DNA from: Zygnema cylindricum
Lineage: Eukaryota; Streptophyta; Zygnematophyceae; Zygnematales; Zygnemataceae
Reading direction: 5' to 3'
Assembly: GCA_037447655.1 (NCBI GenBank)
Contig: JBBHKE010001339.1
Coordinates: forward strand, 1 to 64,000
DNA length: 64,000 bases
Shown here: one piece after another, positions 35,166 through 44,811 of the stretch
Numbering within the stretch: the first letter of the stretch is position 1
Layout of the letters: each line of letters starts with the position of its first letter
Notes under the pieces: generated by a model
The model's database searches: none
What the model was told of the DNA's origin: nothing
Seen by the model: only the letters and a program-made list of their open reading frames with translations
Made by a program: the position numbers and the translations under genes

Positions 35166-36557
35166 CCCTATTCTGCCGATAACGGAGTGCGACACGATTT
35201 TGATGGCGAACCAGTTGCATCGCTGTCTGCTGGGGCATATCTGGTTTATAGTTTTTCGAGCCTCACTGTTCACAAAACTGAACACGATCCATGGCGGGAC
35301 ACCGCTTTAGTTCTCTTTTTATCCACTCAATCCTTTCGAGCAGGCTCCTTACTAGGAGAGGAGGAGCGTGTTCTTAAAAGAGCTCAGAATTACTTATGGA
35401 TGGGAGGTTCTCTTGTTCGTCTCCTCGCAGATGGAAGTCATCGGCATGTTCCTCGGCCGACGTAACGCCTATCACTTATTGATCAAATTCATACTGATCT
35501 GGGACATTATTGTACTAAACGGACTTTGAGTTTGGTACATGCGCGTTATTGGTGGTCACGCATGCAGGCTGGCGTGGCGGCCGTGTTACAAGGATGCAGC
35601 ACATGTGACCGTTTGCGGACCTCATTCTCTAACCGACAGACTACACTTTAACCTTTGCCTATCCGAGGTCTCTTCTACATGTGGTCGTGTGATTTGGCAG
35701 GACTTTCTTCCGTCTCGCGACGGAGCAAGCAATACATCATGATCATGATCGAGAATTTCAACAAATGGGTGGAAGTTGTGGCCCTCCCACACAAAACTGC
35801 CAAACTCACCATCGTCGCTTTCAAGCAGCATGTGTTCCTCCGATATGGAGCTTCGGCAGAAGTCCTTACAGACTAGGGGACTGAGTTTCATGGCGAATTT
35901 TAGGAGATGTTGGACGAGGAGTTGATCGATCACCGTCGAACAAGTCGAGATCATCCCCATGTAGGCGGTTTGGTAGAGAGGTCGGTGCAAACATTTAAGT
36001 GGGCTTTGCATAAACATTGCTTGGAGAAAGAGATCACTATGTGGGATGAATCATCCGGTTATATTGTCATGGGTTATCGCATGTCGGTACATGCCAGCTT
36101 AGCAAACTTCAATCCCTATTATGTGTTATTTGCTCGACAACCACTGCTAGGTAGAAATATACAGAAAGCCGCTAGTTTTCCTTTGCCGCTTATGTCTGAT
36201 TCTCTTTCTTTGGAAGAAATAACCAACCGAGCTTTGCTTTTTGCTAGGGAAATTCCAATGGCTTTTGAAAACTTGCAGATTGCTCAACATCTCAACTCCT
36301 TACAGTTTGCAAGAACTCACAGTGGCGGTTACCAGCCACAACAAAAACCCTATCGGGTGGAGGACTATGTATATTTGCGTCGGCAAACATTTGACACACT
36401 TGACACAGATGTCTCGGCTCACATATTGAGGATCACAAAAATTGACTCCAATAGACTATTATGCCTACAAGGGGCCGACACGCGAACTTTGCGAGAACAT
36501 TCAAAAAATTGTGCCCTCTGCTACCTACCTGATCTTTCCCACAGTATGGATCCGTGA
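35166..36557 (+). pseudogene. gypsy integrase remnant
   Basis: A zinc-binding HHCC region is readable across 35500-35620 (GHYCTKRTLSLVHARYWW, then CSTCD). The core has CDLAG (35670), LTD-stop-GTEF (35868) and GLVERSVQTF (35970), giving the D, D and E of the catalytic triad. The C-terminal part (36000-36557) is one long frame ending in a basic/hydrophobic tail. Stops at 35874 and 35901 are TAG codons. The TGA at 36555-36557 is the only break before the PHD finger. 35166-35480 is a linker with a short frame and no recognised domain. Confidence 0.85.
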
Positions 36558-36560
36558 CAG

Positions 36561-36761
36561 ATGCCGATTACCGAGGCCACCGAGTGTCACTTGTGTCGGC
36601 GGTCTGATGGAGACACAACGATGCTTCTTTGCGACTATTGCAATCTAGGATTTCATATGAAGTGCTTCGTTCCACCTAAGCACGCTATTCGGGCTAGACA
36701 CTGGTTATGCCATAGATGGCGCGACCTACCGGCTGTCATTACCAGCTCCCCTGCAGGCTAA
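36561..36761 (+). pseudogene. PHD-type zinc finger at the C terminus of the gypsy integrase
   Basis: In the same frame as the integrase, after a single TGA, it reads ECHLC, nine residues later LLCDYC, then GFHMKC and HWLCHRW. This is a C4-H-C3 PHD pattern with the last Cys replaced by Trp. The related fragment at 38600-38650 has HWFCHGC, so the last Cys is present in the family and was lost here. PHD fingers commonly read histone H3 tails. In an integrase this could direct insertion to marked chromatin, by analogy with chromodomain integrases; that is inference. Confidence 0.75.
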
Positions 36762-37173
36762 CAAGCTGGGGGTTGGGGGAATTCTATCCTTTCTCATCTT
36801 TACCTACTGGACTTGTCTTTGTACTTTTATTTGTTTGCTTGTTTTTTTGGGTTGATTTATTGATATTTCTGTTGGTATATATTATTTGTATTCTAGTCCT
36901 GGTCTTGACCACTGGAAATGAGTGAGATTCATACAATTTCTGATGTTTACTGTCAACGCTAGCTGGTGGTGATGCATCTTACACACGATTGTATGCTCAT
37001 GCACGACAGTTGACACGCTGCAAGGCGCCGGCAGGTATCATTGCTAAATCCTATACTAATTGGCGTGTATGTGACGTGACAGGTTTGTAATTCTGCGTAC
37101 AACTGAAGGTACGAGATAATCAAAGGTCGTAATACATGCACATACGATGCAACAGGAAACCGACGTGGAACTT
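36762..37173 (+). repeat. gypsy 3' untranslated region and truncated 3' LTR
   Basis: 36762-37008 matches 38690-38925 and 39861-40095 (words CTGGACTTGTCTTT, TATTTGTTTGCTTG, GAGTGAGATTCATACAAT, CTAGCTGGTGGTGATGCAT). The LTR begins at about 37009 and runs to about 37173, where an antisense Copia LTR replaces it. Confidence 0.75.
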
Positions 37174-38403
37174 GCAATTTTATGTCCTCCATTGGACTAC
37201 AGAATACAGGGAGACTTTAGATAGTTATTAGCTAACCCACTTTCAATCGCAACCAGTGTTACCCAAGCACACAAGCAGACAAAATAAATGCACCCCTATG
37301 CAGCGTGGACTCCCTTAAGTCCGTAGGAAAAAGAATCTTTGAAAACGCCCAACCAAGCGATAAGTTAGGAGGCTGTAAAAATGCCAATACTTACAAACTC
37401 TCAAAGGGAGAGGTGATTATCGACCAAAACTTTCTAAGTTTTGATTCCCTATTATAACTTCTATCAACTGAAGTACGGACCAATCAGATTACAGTACCGT
37501 ACCAAAAAGTACTACTGGCAGTGTACCTTTTGTACGACATATGTACGACAAGGCTATTAAGCGGACGCGTGTCCGCTTTTCACTCGTTCGTACGTTCCTC
37601 GGAATTCCCACAACCGAATGTCATCTCTCCACGTGGCTCTAGGTCATGCCACGTCACAAAACGCCAAAGTGACCTTGCCGGGATCTCGGCGAAGACGTAT
37701 GCCGTTGGATAAGAACCGGCATTAAATATCGTCCGTCGAAACAAATGTCAGATTCATTTGCTTCGTGCGAAATCCAGTCCGCACTGATTTTTAACTTGTT
37801 TTATGATGTTACATTTACAATTCCGTTAATCGGATTAGGGGACCTAACATACTTTAAATATGAATCACACCTTATATTCTCTAGCAAACATCTATGACAG
37901 ACAGGTTAGAGCGGACGTCGACGCCACGCTCTACCGGTCGGGGGTTCGAGTCTTGCAGGACTCAACCTTTTTGTAGAGAGTGACTTCAGGTCACTCTCTA
38001 ACCTTGTCTATGGAGCTGAGGCAACCATGGCTCCATCACTCTCTCTCTCTCTTTCAGTGACTACAACAAGTATGGGGGTAAGAGAGAAGAGATGAAGGCA
38101 AGCTGCCTGCATGTTTTTTTTTCCGCTAATACATTAAGACCTAGAAAATACCCAAAAACTATTTATTTCAACACTCCCCTTATTTTCTAGTCTAATTTTA
38201 ATTTTTCTTTCAACCCGCATTTTTCTTGACAATATTTTAATTTAGGAGAGGGCACAGGTTTGGTCATCATGTCAGCCACCATTTCTTCATCAGATCTATT
38301 TTGATTTTTAGGAACAAATGATATGAAAACTGTACACTCAGTTTTATGTAATTTCAGTTCTACATATCTCACAGATTTGTGAGCGGAATTGATTGATATT
38401 TTG
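37174..38403 (-). mobile_element. Antisense Copia remnant: one LTR plus the end of gag-pol
   Basis: On the minus strand, 38403-38187 encodes the tail of a Copia RNase H, including EEMVADMMTKPVPSPKL, close to the tail of the intact element. A polypurine tract (AATAAGGGGAG) and an LTR follow from 38173 down to about 37174. The LTR is diverged from the intact one but shares ACCAATCAGA, GCACCCCT with ACTCCCTT, the TCTCT-rich start and the tRNA-like segment. The remnant is truncated at its 5' side and sits between two gypsy pieces. Confidence 0.8.
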
Positions 38404-38544
38404 TGTGTGTGTTCTTATGTATGTTAGCTACATTGTGGCAAATTTCAGGACGTTTAGAGCGTTTTTCTGAAAGTTATAGTCTGTCAAAGTTTCTGTTCAG
38501 CCATCGGTATTTGTGGAAGCTTCCTCTCTTGATTTGTTCTACGA

Positions 38545-39860
38545 TGACTACTGCTGCATCTTCTTCATCTTCAGTGCCAGCAGTTGTGTCAGAACAACAC
38601 GATATTCCGACTGGACATTGGTTTTGCCACGGATGTCGCGACCTACTAGCTGTCGTTACCAGCTCCCTTGCAGGCTTAGGAGCCGGGGGGGGGGGATTTC
38701 ATCCTTTTTTATCTTTACCTACTGGACTTGTCTTTCTATTTCTATTTGTTTGCTTGTTTTTTTTTAGCTGATTCATTGAAATTTTTTTTGGTATATATTT
38801 TTTCTACTCTGGTCGTGGTCTTCACCACCAGATATGAGTGAGATTCATACAATTTGTGATGTTTCCTGTCAACGCTAGCTGGTGGTGATGCATGTTACAC
38901 ACGGTTGTATGCTCTTGCACGACATAGTCATGCCGCAAGGCGTCGGGGGGTATTATTGTTGAATCCTATACTAATTGGCGTATATGTGACGTGACAGGTT
39001 CGTAATTTTGCGTACAACTGAAGGTACAAGATAATCAAAGGCCGTACTACATGAACGTACGATACAACAGGAAACCGACGTGAAATTGGATTTTGGTTCG
39101 GCATCGGTTGTCAAGAACTCAAACGGCTTCGAATCTGACAGATGGCTAAGTTGAGAACCCTCGGAGGTTCATGCATTATTTTTTGTAGCGTAGGGAGGGT
39201 TTTTATCCTAGAGGTGTAGATGAAAGGCATCTCGAGGCGGCCACGCAGTGGCCGTCTCTATAAACTGGCAGCGTTTGCGCATAGAAACCTGCTTGCTCAA
39301 AGACATACAAGAATTAGTGTAGCTGTATGATAGGCAACAACATAGGATAAAAGCCATGTGGCTGCATAGGAATAGTTGCAAATTACAGCACGGGAATCCA
39401 ACATTGGAGAGTTGTCGTTTTCTGGCAAATCTGTATTCTCACGATTTGTCGAACCTTTTTGTTTTAGTTGGCATTTTCGGCAGCATATTTAGTATTAGTT
39501 AGTTGTTGAGTTAGGGTTTCTCTCTTTGGATCCTTAGTTTCTTGCTAGCTGTTGACTTTGAGCTTTCTTATCTCTCTTTTTTGTACTAAGTCCTTACCTA
39601 ATCTATCGGCGCAAGCCAGCGTTCAAGGTTTCCCTCCAGACTGTGTCTCACTTGCTGTGGATAATGAATTCAAGCGTGTGAATCTTGGGTTTTATTGTTG
39701 CTTGTGCGCCGTTTTTGTCGTTTGGCTCTCTTTTCTTCTAACTTCGGGAGTGTCGGTTTTCTCGGCGGCTTCATTCAGTTAAGGAGAGTCTGCGGTCTGC
39801 TAGTTGGACTCTTGTAGGGAATATTGAAGACTTCAGGGCTTAGTGGCCACTGACGCAAAT
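38545..39860 (+). mobile_element. gypsy fragment B: end of PHD finger, 3' UTR and LTR
   Basis: 38600-38680 encodes HWFCHGCRDLLAVV, the end of the PHD finger. The 3' untranslated region (38690-38925) and an LTR (38926-39860) follow, both homologous to the main element. The LTR is the most complete partner of 28005-28928. A run of about 11 G occurs near 38685. Its 5' boundary within 38404-38545 is unclear. Confidence 0.75.
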
Positions 39861-40096
39861 ATGGGAATTCCATCGTTTTTTATATTTACCTATTGGACTT
39901 GTCTTTGTACTTTTATTTGTTTGCTTGTTTTTTTTTAGTTGATTCATTGATATTTCTGTTGGTATATATTCTTTGTACTTTGGTCGTGGTCTTGACCACC
40001 GCCTATGAGTGAGATTCATACAATTTTAGATGTTTAGTGTCATCGCTAGCTGGTGGTGATGCATGTTACACACGGTTGTATGCTCATGCACGACAT
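39861..40096 (+). repeat. Third copy of the gypsy 3' untranslated region, without LTR
   Basis: Directly after the LTR of fragment B the sequence returns to 3' untranslated region (ATGGGAATTCCATCG, CTATTGGACTTGTC) and stops exactly where an LTR should start (GCACGACA). The order UTR-LTR-UTR is not that of a normal element and implies recombination or an unusual reverse-transcription product. 40097-40325 has nothing recognisable. Confidence 0.65.
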
Positions 40097-40325
40097 CTTT
40101 CTTTGTTTAGTCTAAGTATTCTTCTTTATTTCCTTAATTGTTTACACTTAATGTTCTCACTATTCACGACGTCTAACAACTTTTAAAATTCTTTTTCATT
40201 ACCTTAAATGTTTAATGTTAACACTATTCTCGAGGTCCAACAACTCTTTAAGTTAACCTGTTATGGGGATTGCAATTAGCTTTATAGAAATTAAGTGTCA
40301 CTAGTGTGTGGAGACAAACTTGTGG

Positions 40326-40830
40326 TACATCGTGAATCATAATTAGAGTAAATCACGCTAATTCGGTCACCCTAAATTTTGACTCTATCTTGTTAAATAG
40401 AGTAAATGATTCTAACTTTTTCATTATACTATTTAAGTTACTTTTTGGATGAGCGTTAATAACTCAAATACAGTGCCCTTTTAAATAGTGTGGCGTACGG
40501 TCGGTGTCTGACCGTGCAAAATTGTACTTTATTAAGTAGAAAAGTACAAATAATGATTTAATATGGGTCGTTATCATGTAACTGCGTTTTAACAAACCGC
40601 GTAGTACAAACGTGATAGTGACAATAAACTATACGTTTTGTCAATTTTTTACGAATACCTAATTTTCAGTAGAGATATTGAGCGCGTCAAATTATAATAC
40701 TTAAATAAATTAGAGTAAATTCTTTTTTGAAAAAGTTATATCACACAAATTAGAGTTCATAACTCTAATTATATTTTTCTCTTTTTATAATTCTAGTTTT
40801 TTCTTTACTCTAATTACGATTCGCGGTGTA
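40326..40830 (-). mobile_element. MITE family E, copy E2
   Basis: Termini TACATCGTGAATCATAATTA and its complement-like right end TAATTACGATTCGCGGTGTA. The interior is the reverse complement of 10690-11191 over its whole length. It contains AAATAGTGTGGCGTACGG, a word shared with the neighbouring MITEs, and a small hairpin GGTC-GACC beside it. No coding capacity. Confidence 0.8.
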
Positions 40831-40926
40831 CATAAATCTAAATTTGACGAATATAATACGAAGTGGCTAATATTAATCGAGAAGTTACAAAATTAGCATA
40901 GCTGCTATTTGAATGTCAGAAACACT

Positions 40927-41127
40927 ACACCTTGAATCATTATTAGACTATATAAATTATTAGAGTAAAGAAAAAATTAGCGTCATTTATTCTAATATAG
41001 TGCCAGGAGACGTGGCAGATTATGGTCCACGTCCTTAAATAGTGTAATTTATTTTATTTAAGTTTCAATGTCAAAATTTTGGGGTGCCGATATAGAGTAC
41101 ATAAGGCTAATAACAATTCACGTTGTA
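40927..41127. mobile_element. Short MITE of the CACCG-TIR group
   Basis: Begins TACACCTTGAATCATTATTAG and ends CTAATAACAATTCACGTTGTA, imperfect inverted repeats about 200 bp apart. The interior includes AAATTTTGGGGTGCCGA, shared with E and I copies. Confidence 0.65.
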
Positions 41128-41130
41128 CAG

Positions 41131-41633
41131 TACACCGCCAATCGCCATTAGAGTAAATAACGCTAATTCAGTGCCCTTAAAAAAAAAAAAAACTGAAATA
41201 CAATCCATAATTCATTTTTTTCCATTATTCTAATTAGGGTTTCTTTTCAATTAGCATTAATAATGGAAAAACACTGCGATGGAAATAGTGTGGCGTACGG
41301 ACAGGGTATCTCCGTACGAAATGGTACTTTTTGAATTACAAAGGCATAAAAAGACACTTAACATTATTGCGCTCACATGTGAATGTGCATTGGAAGAAAG
41401 AGACGCAAACTCGTCAACAAAAATCACGTTCTCATATGTTCGTCTGTCGACCGTGTGAACAGCGCGACGGCGTACGAATTGTCAGATTTTGTACGAATAC
41501 ACATATTACTGTAGACATCGAAAGGGCGGGTAATTATTATTCAGGACAACCTAAATTACAGTTAGGGATTAATTAGTATATATACATTAAAAAAAAATCC
41601 CATTAGTGTTAATAACACTATTTTTTTTTACGC
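41131..41633. mobile_element. MITE family F, copy F1 (right end missing)
   Basis: Begins TACACCGCCAATCGCCATTAG. Its body (41281-41600) is repeated 506 bp downstream in F2 with about 90% or better similarity by eye, including TGGCGTACGGACAGG and AACAGCGCGACGGCGTAC. It ends after AATAACACTA without the right terminus, exactly where F2 begins. No coding capacity despite an 81-codon frame. Confidence 0.75.
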
Positions 41634-42187
41634 TACACCGTGAATCGCTATCAGAGTATAAAACGCCAATTCAGTGCCATTTTTTCAAAAAAAAAATCCT
41701 CAAATACAATCCATAATTTTATGTTATCCATTATTCAAATTAGGTTTTTTTTTCAATTAGCGTTAATAATGGAAGTACATTGCGATGGAAATAGTGTGGC
41801 GTACGGACAGGATATTACCGTACGAAATGGTACTTTTTGAATTACAAAGGCATAAAAAGACACTTAACATTATTGCGCACACATGTGAATGTGCAGTGGA
41901 AGAAAGAGATGCAAACTCGTCGATAAAAATCACGTTCTCATATGTTCGTCCGTCGGCCGTGTGAACAGCGCGACGGCGTACAAATTGTCAAATTTTGTAC
42001 GAATTTTGTACGAATACACATATTACCGTAGATATCGAAAGGGCGGATATTTATTATTTAGGACAATTAGGGTTTAATTAGTATACATATTTTTTTTCAG
42101 AAAAAATAAATTCCTGATTAGTGTTAATAACACTAAATTTTTGTTTACGCTATTTATTCCCTTACTCTAATAGCGATTGACGGTGTA
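41634..42187. mobile_element. MITE family F, copy F2 (both ends present)
   Basis: Begins TACACCGTGAATCGCTATCAG and ends TCTAATAGCGATTGACGGTGTA. It is the full-length partner of F1. GTACGG and CCGTAC words near 41800-41825 can pair into a hairpin. Confidence 0.8.
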
Positions 42188-42190
42188 CTG

Positions 42191-42723
42191 TACACCGCGA
42201 ATTGTTATTAGTGTCAAAGTCACTTGTTTGGGTTCTTAAAATTTTGATTTTTTTCCTCAAATAGGATACATGATTTTATTTTTTCCTTGACGTTAATTAA
42301 GGTTCCGTACAAAATAGCGTAAAGAACGAAAGTACAATAAGATCTAAATAGTGTGGTGTACGGTCGATGTCAGAGCGTACATAACTGTACCTTTTCAAGT
42401 GAAAATTTTACAAGAAATGAATTAAATCGGACGCGCACGCATAGGAACTTGCGCTGAAAAACCGGACTAGTAAATTAGTCTAACATGTACGGTTATTTAA
42501 ATTTCACGACGGCGTACGATTTCTAATGTTTTGTACGAATACATATATTAATGTATATAATGGTAAGGCGAATATTCCATTTTTACTGTTCCCAACTTAG
42601 CATAATGCCGAAATTAGAATACACCTTTTAAAAAAAAAAAATCAAATTCTTAATTAGCATCAATTACGGTAAATTTTCTTCAACACTATTTAAAATTTGA
42701 CACTAATAACGATTCACGGTGTA
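42191..42723. mobile_element. MITE of the CACCG-TIR group, copy G
   Basis: Begins TACACCGCGAATTGTTATTA and ends ACTAATAACGATTCACGGTGTA. Contains the group word AAATAGTGTGGTGTACGGTC. It starts only 3 bp after F2 ends. Confidence 0.75.
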
Positions 42724-42760
42724 GTTTATGATTCTGGGCAAAAAAATGAAATAATAAAAG

Positions 42761-42899
42761 TGCACCGCCTATCGTTATTAGCGTTAAGGATTTATTAAAG
42801 CTGGTTCGAAATTAGAATGTACAATAATAATTCAGTGTATGTATACGTGCAAATTGAAGTTTACTTCTTTAAATAGTGTTGCTTACACTGCTATAAACG
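42761..42899. mobile_element. MITE copy H, truncated
   Basis: Begins TGCACCGCCTATCGTTATTAG. A degraded right end (AAACGCTAATAA) touches the target duplication of the hAT MITE at 42908. Only about 140 bp remain. Confidence 0.5.
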
Positions 42900-42907
42900 C
42901 TAATAAG

Positions 42908-43748
42908 TAGTGTTGGGTATCGAGGACCCATTGCCGATATTCGATATATATCGAATTTCAGGTACCCGATATTCGATATATCGCTTCGATATATCGAATT
43001 TCAAATTATCGCGATATATCGCCAATATATCGTATCGTCAATATATCGAAGCTAAAAAAAAAAAAAAAAAAAAAAAATCCCACAGGTTTTCAAAGCCTCG
43101 TGACTTCGGACAAAGTGACTGTAAAATCTTTGCCGGAAAGAAATACGGTTTTTTCCTGAAAGTCAGCGGAGTGAAGAGATCTCTGAGGTACATTGACGAG
43201 GTACACTTGTGAAGTACACGTACGTCATACGCAAGTACGATTTTCCATACGAAAAAGGTCGGTTTCTAGATGTTTGATGATTTTTGAGATTTGATAGTCA
43301 GCTTACGTGGAACCATTCATATCAGAACACGTATGTAAAACTTATTTAGAAACGATACGCGATGTACCCGATGCCTCTGTAATACATAAATTTTGCTGTC
43401 CGTACTATTACAGAGACCTCCTCGTGTAACCATACCCCAAAAAAACAATCATTAGAATTACAGAATTAGTACTTTTTTGTCGGTTACATTTTGCGGCGTC
43501 TACCTTTAAGTCACGGAACGAAAATCACGGCGTACGTGGCGTATTAGACAATTTGACTTTTTCGCAAAAATAACATATTATATAAAAAAATAAAAATATT
43601 AAATTTAAAAAATACTATATATCGCGATATATATCGCGATAATTTATGTTGGTCGCGGTACGATATATCGAGGATTCTCCTCGATCGATATTCGATATAT
43701 CGAATATCGAGATTATCGCGATATGAATTTACCCGATACCCAACACTA
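42908..43748. mobile_element. hAT-like MITE with exact 8-bp target duplication
   Basis: Terminal inverted repeats TAGTGTTGGGTATCG and CGATACCCAACACTA, flanked by CTAATAAG on both sides (42900-42907 and 43749-43756). Subterminal regions (42940-43055 and 43620-43725) are dense in the self-complementary words ATATCGATAT and CGATATATCG. An A run (about 43053-43077) and half of a family B transposon fill the middle. No transposase. Confidence 0.92.
43083..43436 (+). mobile_element. Family B DNA transposon, right half (B3), inside the hAT MITE
   Basis: Matches 53255-53600 closely: TCGTGACTTCGGACAA, AAATACGGTTTTTTCCTGAA, GTGAAG-AGATCTCTGAGGTAC, ACGTACGTCATACGCAAGTAC and the end TGTAACCATACCCC. The left half and central palindrome are missing. 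It must have been captured by, or inserted into, the surrounding hAT element. Confidence 0.8.
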
Positions 43749-44754
43749 CTAATAAGGATTGGCTTTAGCGGACCTTATTTACGGCAACGATCAATAGCGT
43801 GAAGACGCAGTTCTATGTGGGAAACAGTCGCGCTGTCGTCCGTCCGCAAGCCCACCGATTGGTGCGAGCGCTAAAATACGCGCGACCGACAGCACTGCAG
43901 GGGTTGGTTGGCTGGTTGTGAAGCGCATTAGGGATTCTGAAGAAGCGGCCGCCTGCGGCCGTCTTCTTAGCAGACCGTTCAGGAAAACATCGAATGTCGA
44001 ATTTCTTTAACGGTCACAATCTTGTCGTTTAGTTCAAATTTTCGTTACAGACCAGATATTGCCGTCCGTATCCGAAAATCTGCCTACGTCATCGCTGGGT
44101 TACTGTTGACGTTTGGAGATCTCGGGCGACTTTTGCGGACAAGTTGTCGGTTTCGTCAGTGGGAGTTTTATTAGCTTCGAGAATCTTGCGCATTTCGATC
44201 CACACTATTTATATTAATCCATATCGCGCTATGTCGGCAGCAGTTGAAAGACGTTGACTTCATCCTGGTCAAACATCAGCCACCGACATTCACCGACACC
44301 AACGGCCGCCTTAACTGCCATGCACTTGACGCTTTGTTCCGTTCACTATGCGATCTTCAAGCCGTACTGAAAATCCTTACCGTACTTTTCTGGTCGAAAG
44401 AGTCCGTGCGTCGTGTTCCTGCCGGGGGAACAAGGATCGTACGGCCGTTTCGTGGTTTAAATGTCGCAATTAAAGCTAGAATCGGAGTTCGAACGATTCG
44501 TCTGTCCCGTCACGCAGCCGTACGATACAGCAGGCGTTTTCCGTCGTTCGGCCGTACACGAAGTAAGATTGTCGGTACAGTGTCGTACGGCGGCAGGCAG
44601 TCCGGCGACTATTTAGAAGCCCGCGGCGCGAGCCGAGAGACGCTCAATACTTGTCGCTGGCGCTTGGGCGGAAAGCTGCACTCGACGGCCACTGCCGCTA
44701 ACAAGCGTGCACGTCACTCGTACTATTGCTCTTGGAAAAATTAAAAAAACAACC

Positions 44755-44803
<49 letters not shown>

Positions 44804-44811
44804 CTAAAAAT
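43749..44811 (+). promoter_or_regulatory. Upstream region of the GH16 gene with GTAC sites and a GA repeat
   Basis: No gene content is recognised. A TATA-like TTTATATTA lies near 44209. Four CGTACGG/CCGTAC sites cluster between 44430 and 44590; GTAC is the core bound by plant SBP-domain factors, so regulation is possible but unproven. A hairpin-like GC inverted repeat (GCGGCCGCCTGCGGCC) is at about 43944. A perfect (GA)n run of about 42 bp (44760-44801) ends 10 bp before the start codon. The long frame at 44244-44744 has no recognisable domain. Confidence 0.4.

Larger units (their letters stand above)
28005..37173 (+). mobile_element. Degenerate Ty3/gypsy retrotransposon encoding a DNA methyltransferase and PHD finger
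   Basis: A 5' LTR at 28005-28928 and a truncated 3' LTR at about 37009-37173 share 160 bp of clear similarity. Between them lie gag with a zinc knuckle, protease remnants, a C5 cytosine methyltransferase, reverse transcriptase, RNase H, integrase and a PHD-type zinc finger, all on the plus strand. Several stops and at least three frame breaks make this copy inactive. An antisense Copia remnant cuts the 3' LTR. Retrotransposons carrying DNMT genes are known from charophytes and dinoflagellates; I infer this belongs to the charophyte type. Confidence 0.88.

Noticed and set aside
44244-44744. 166-codon frame upstream of the GH16 gene
   Set aside because: Basic and low in hydrophobic structure, no domain recognised, and it runs into the GA repeat just before the GH16 start; more likely upstream region.
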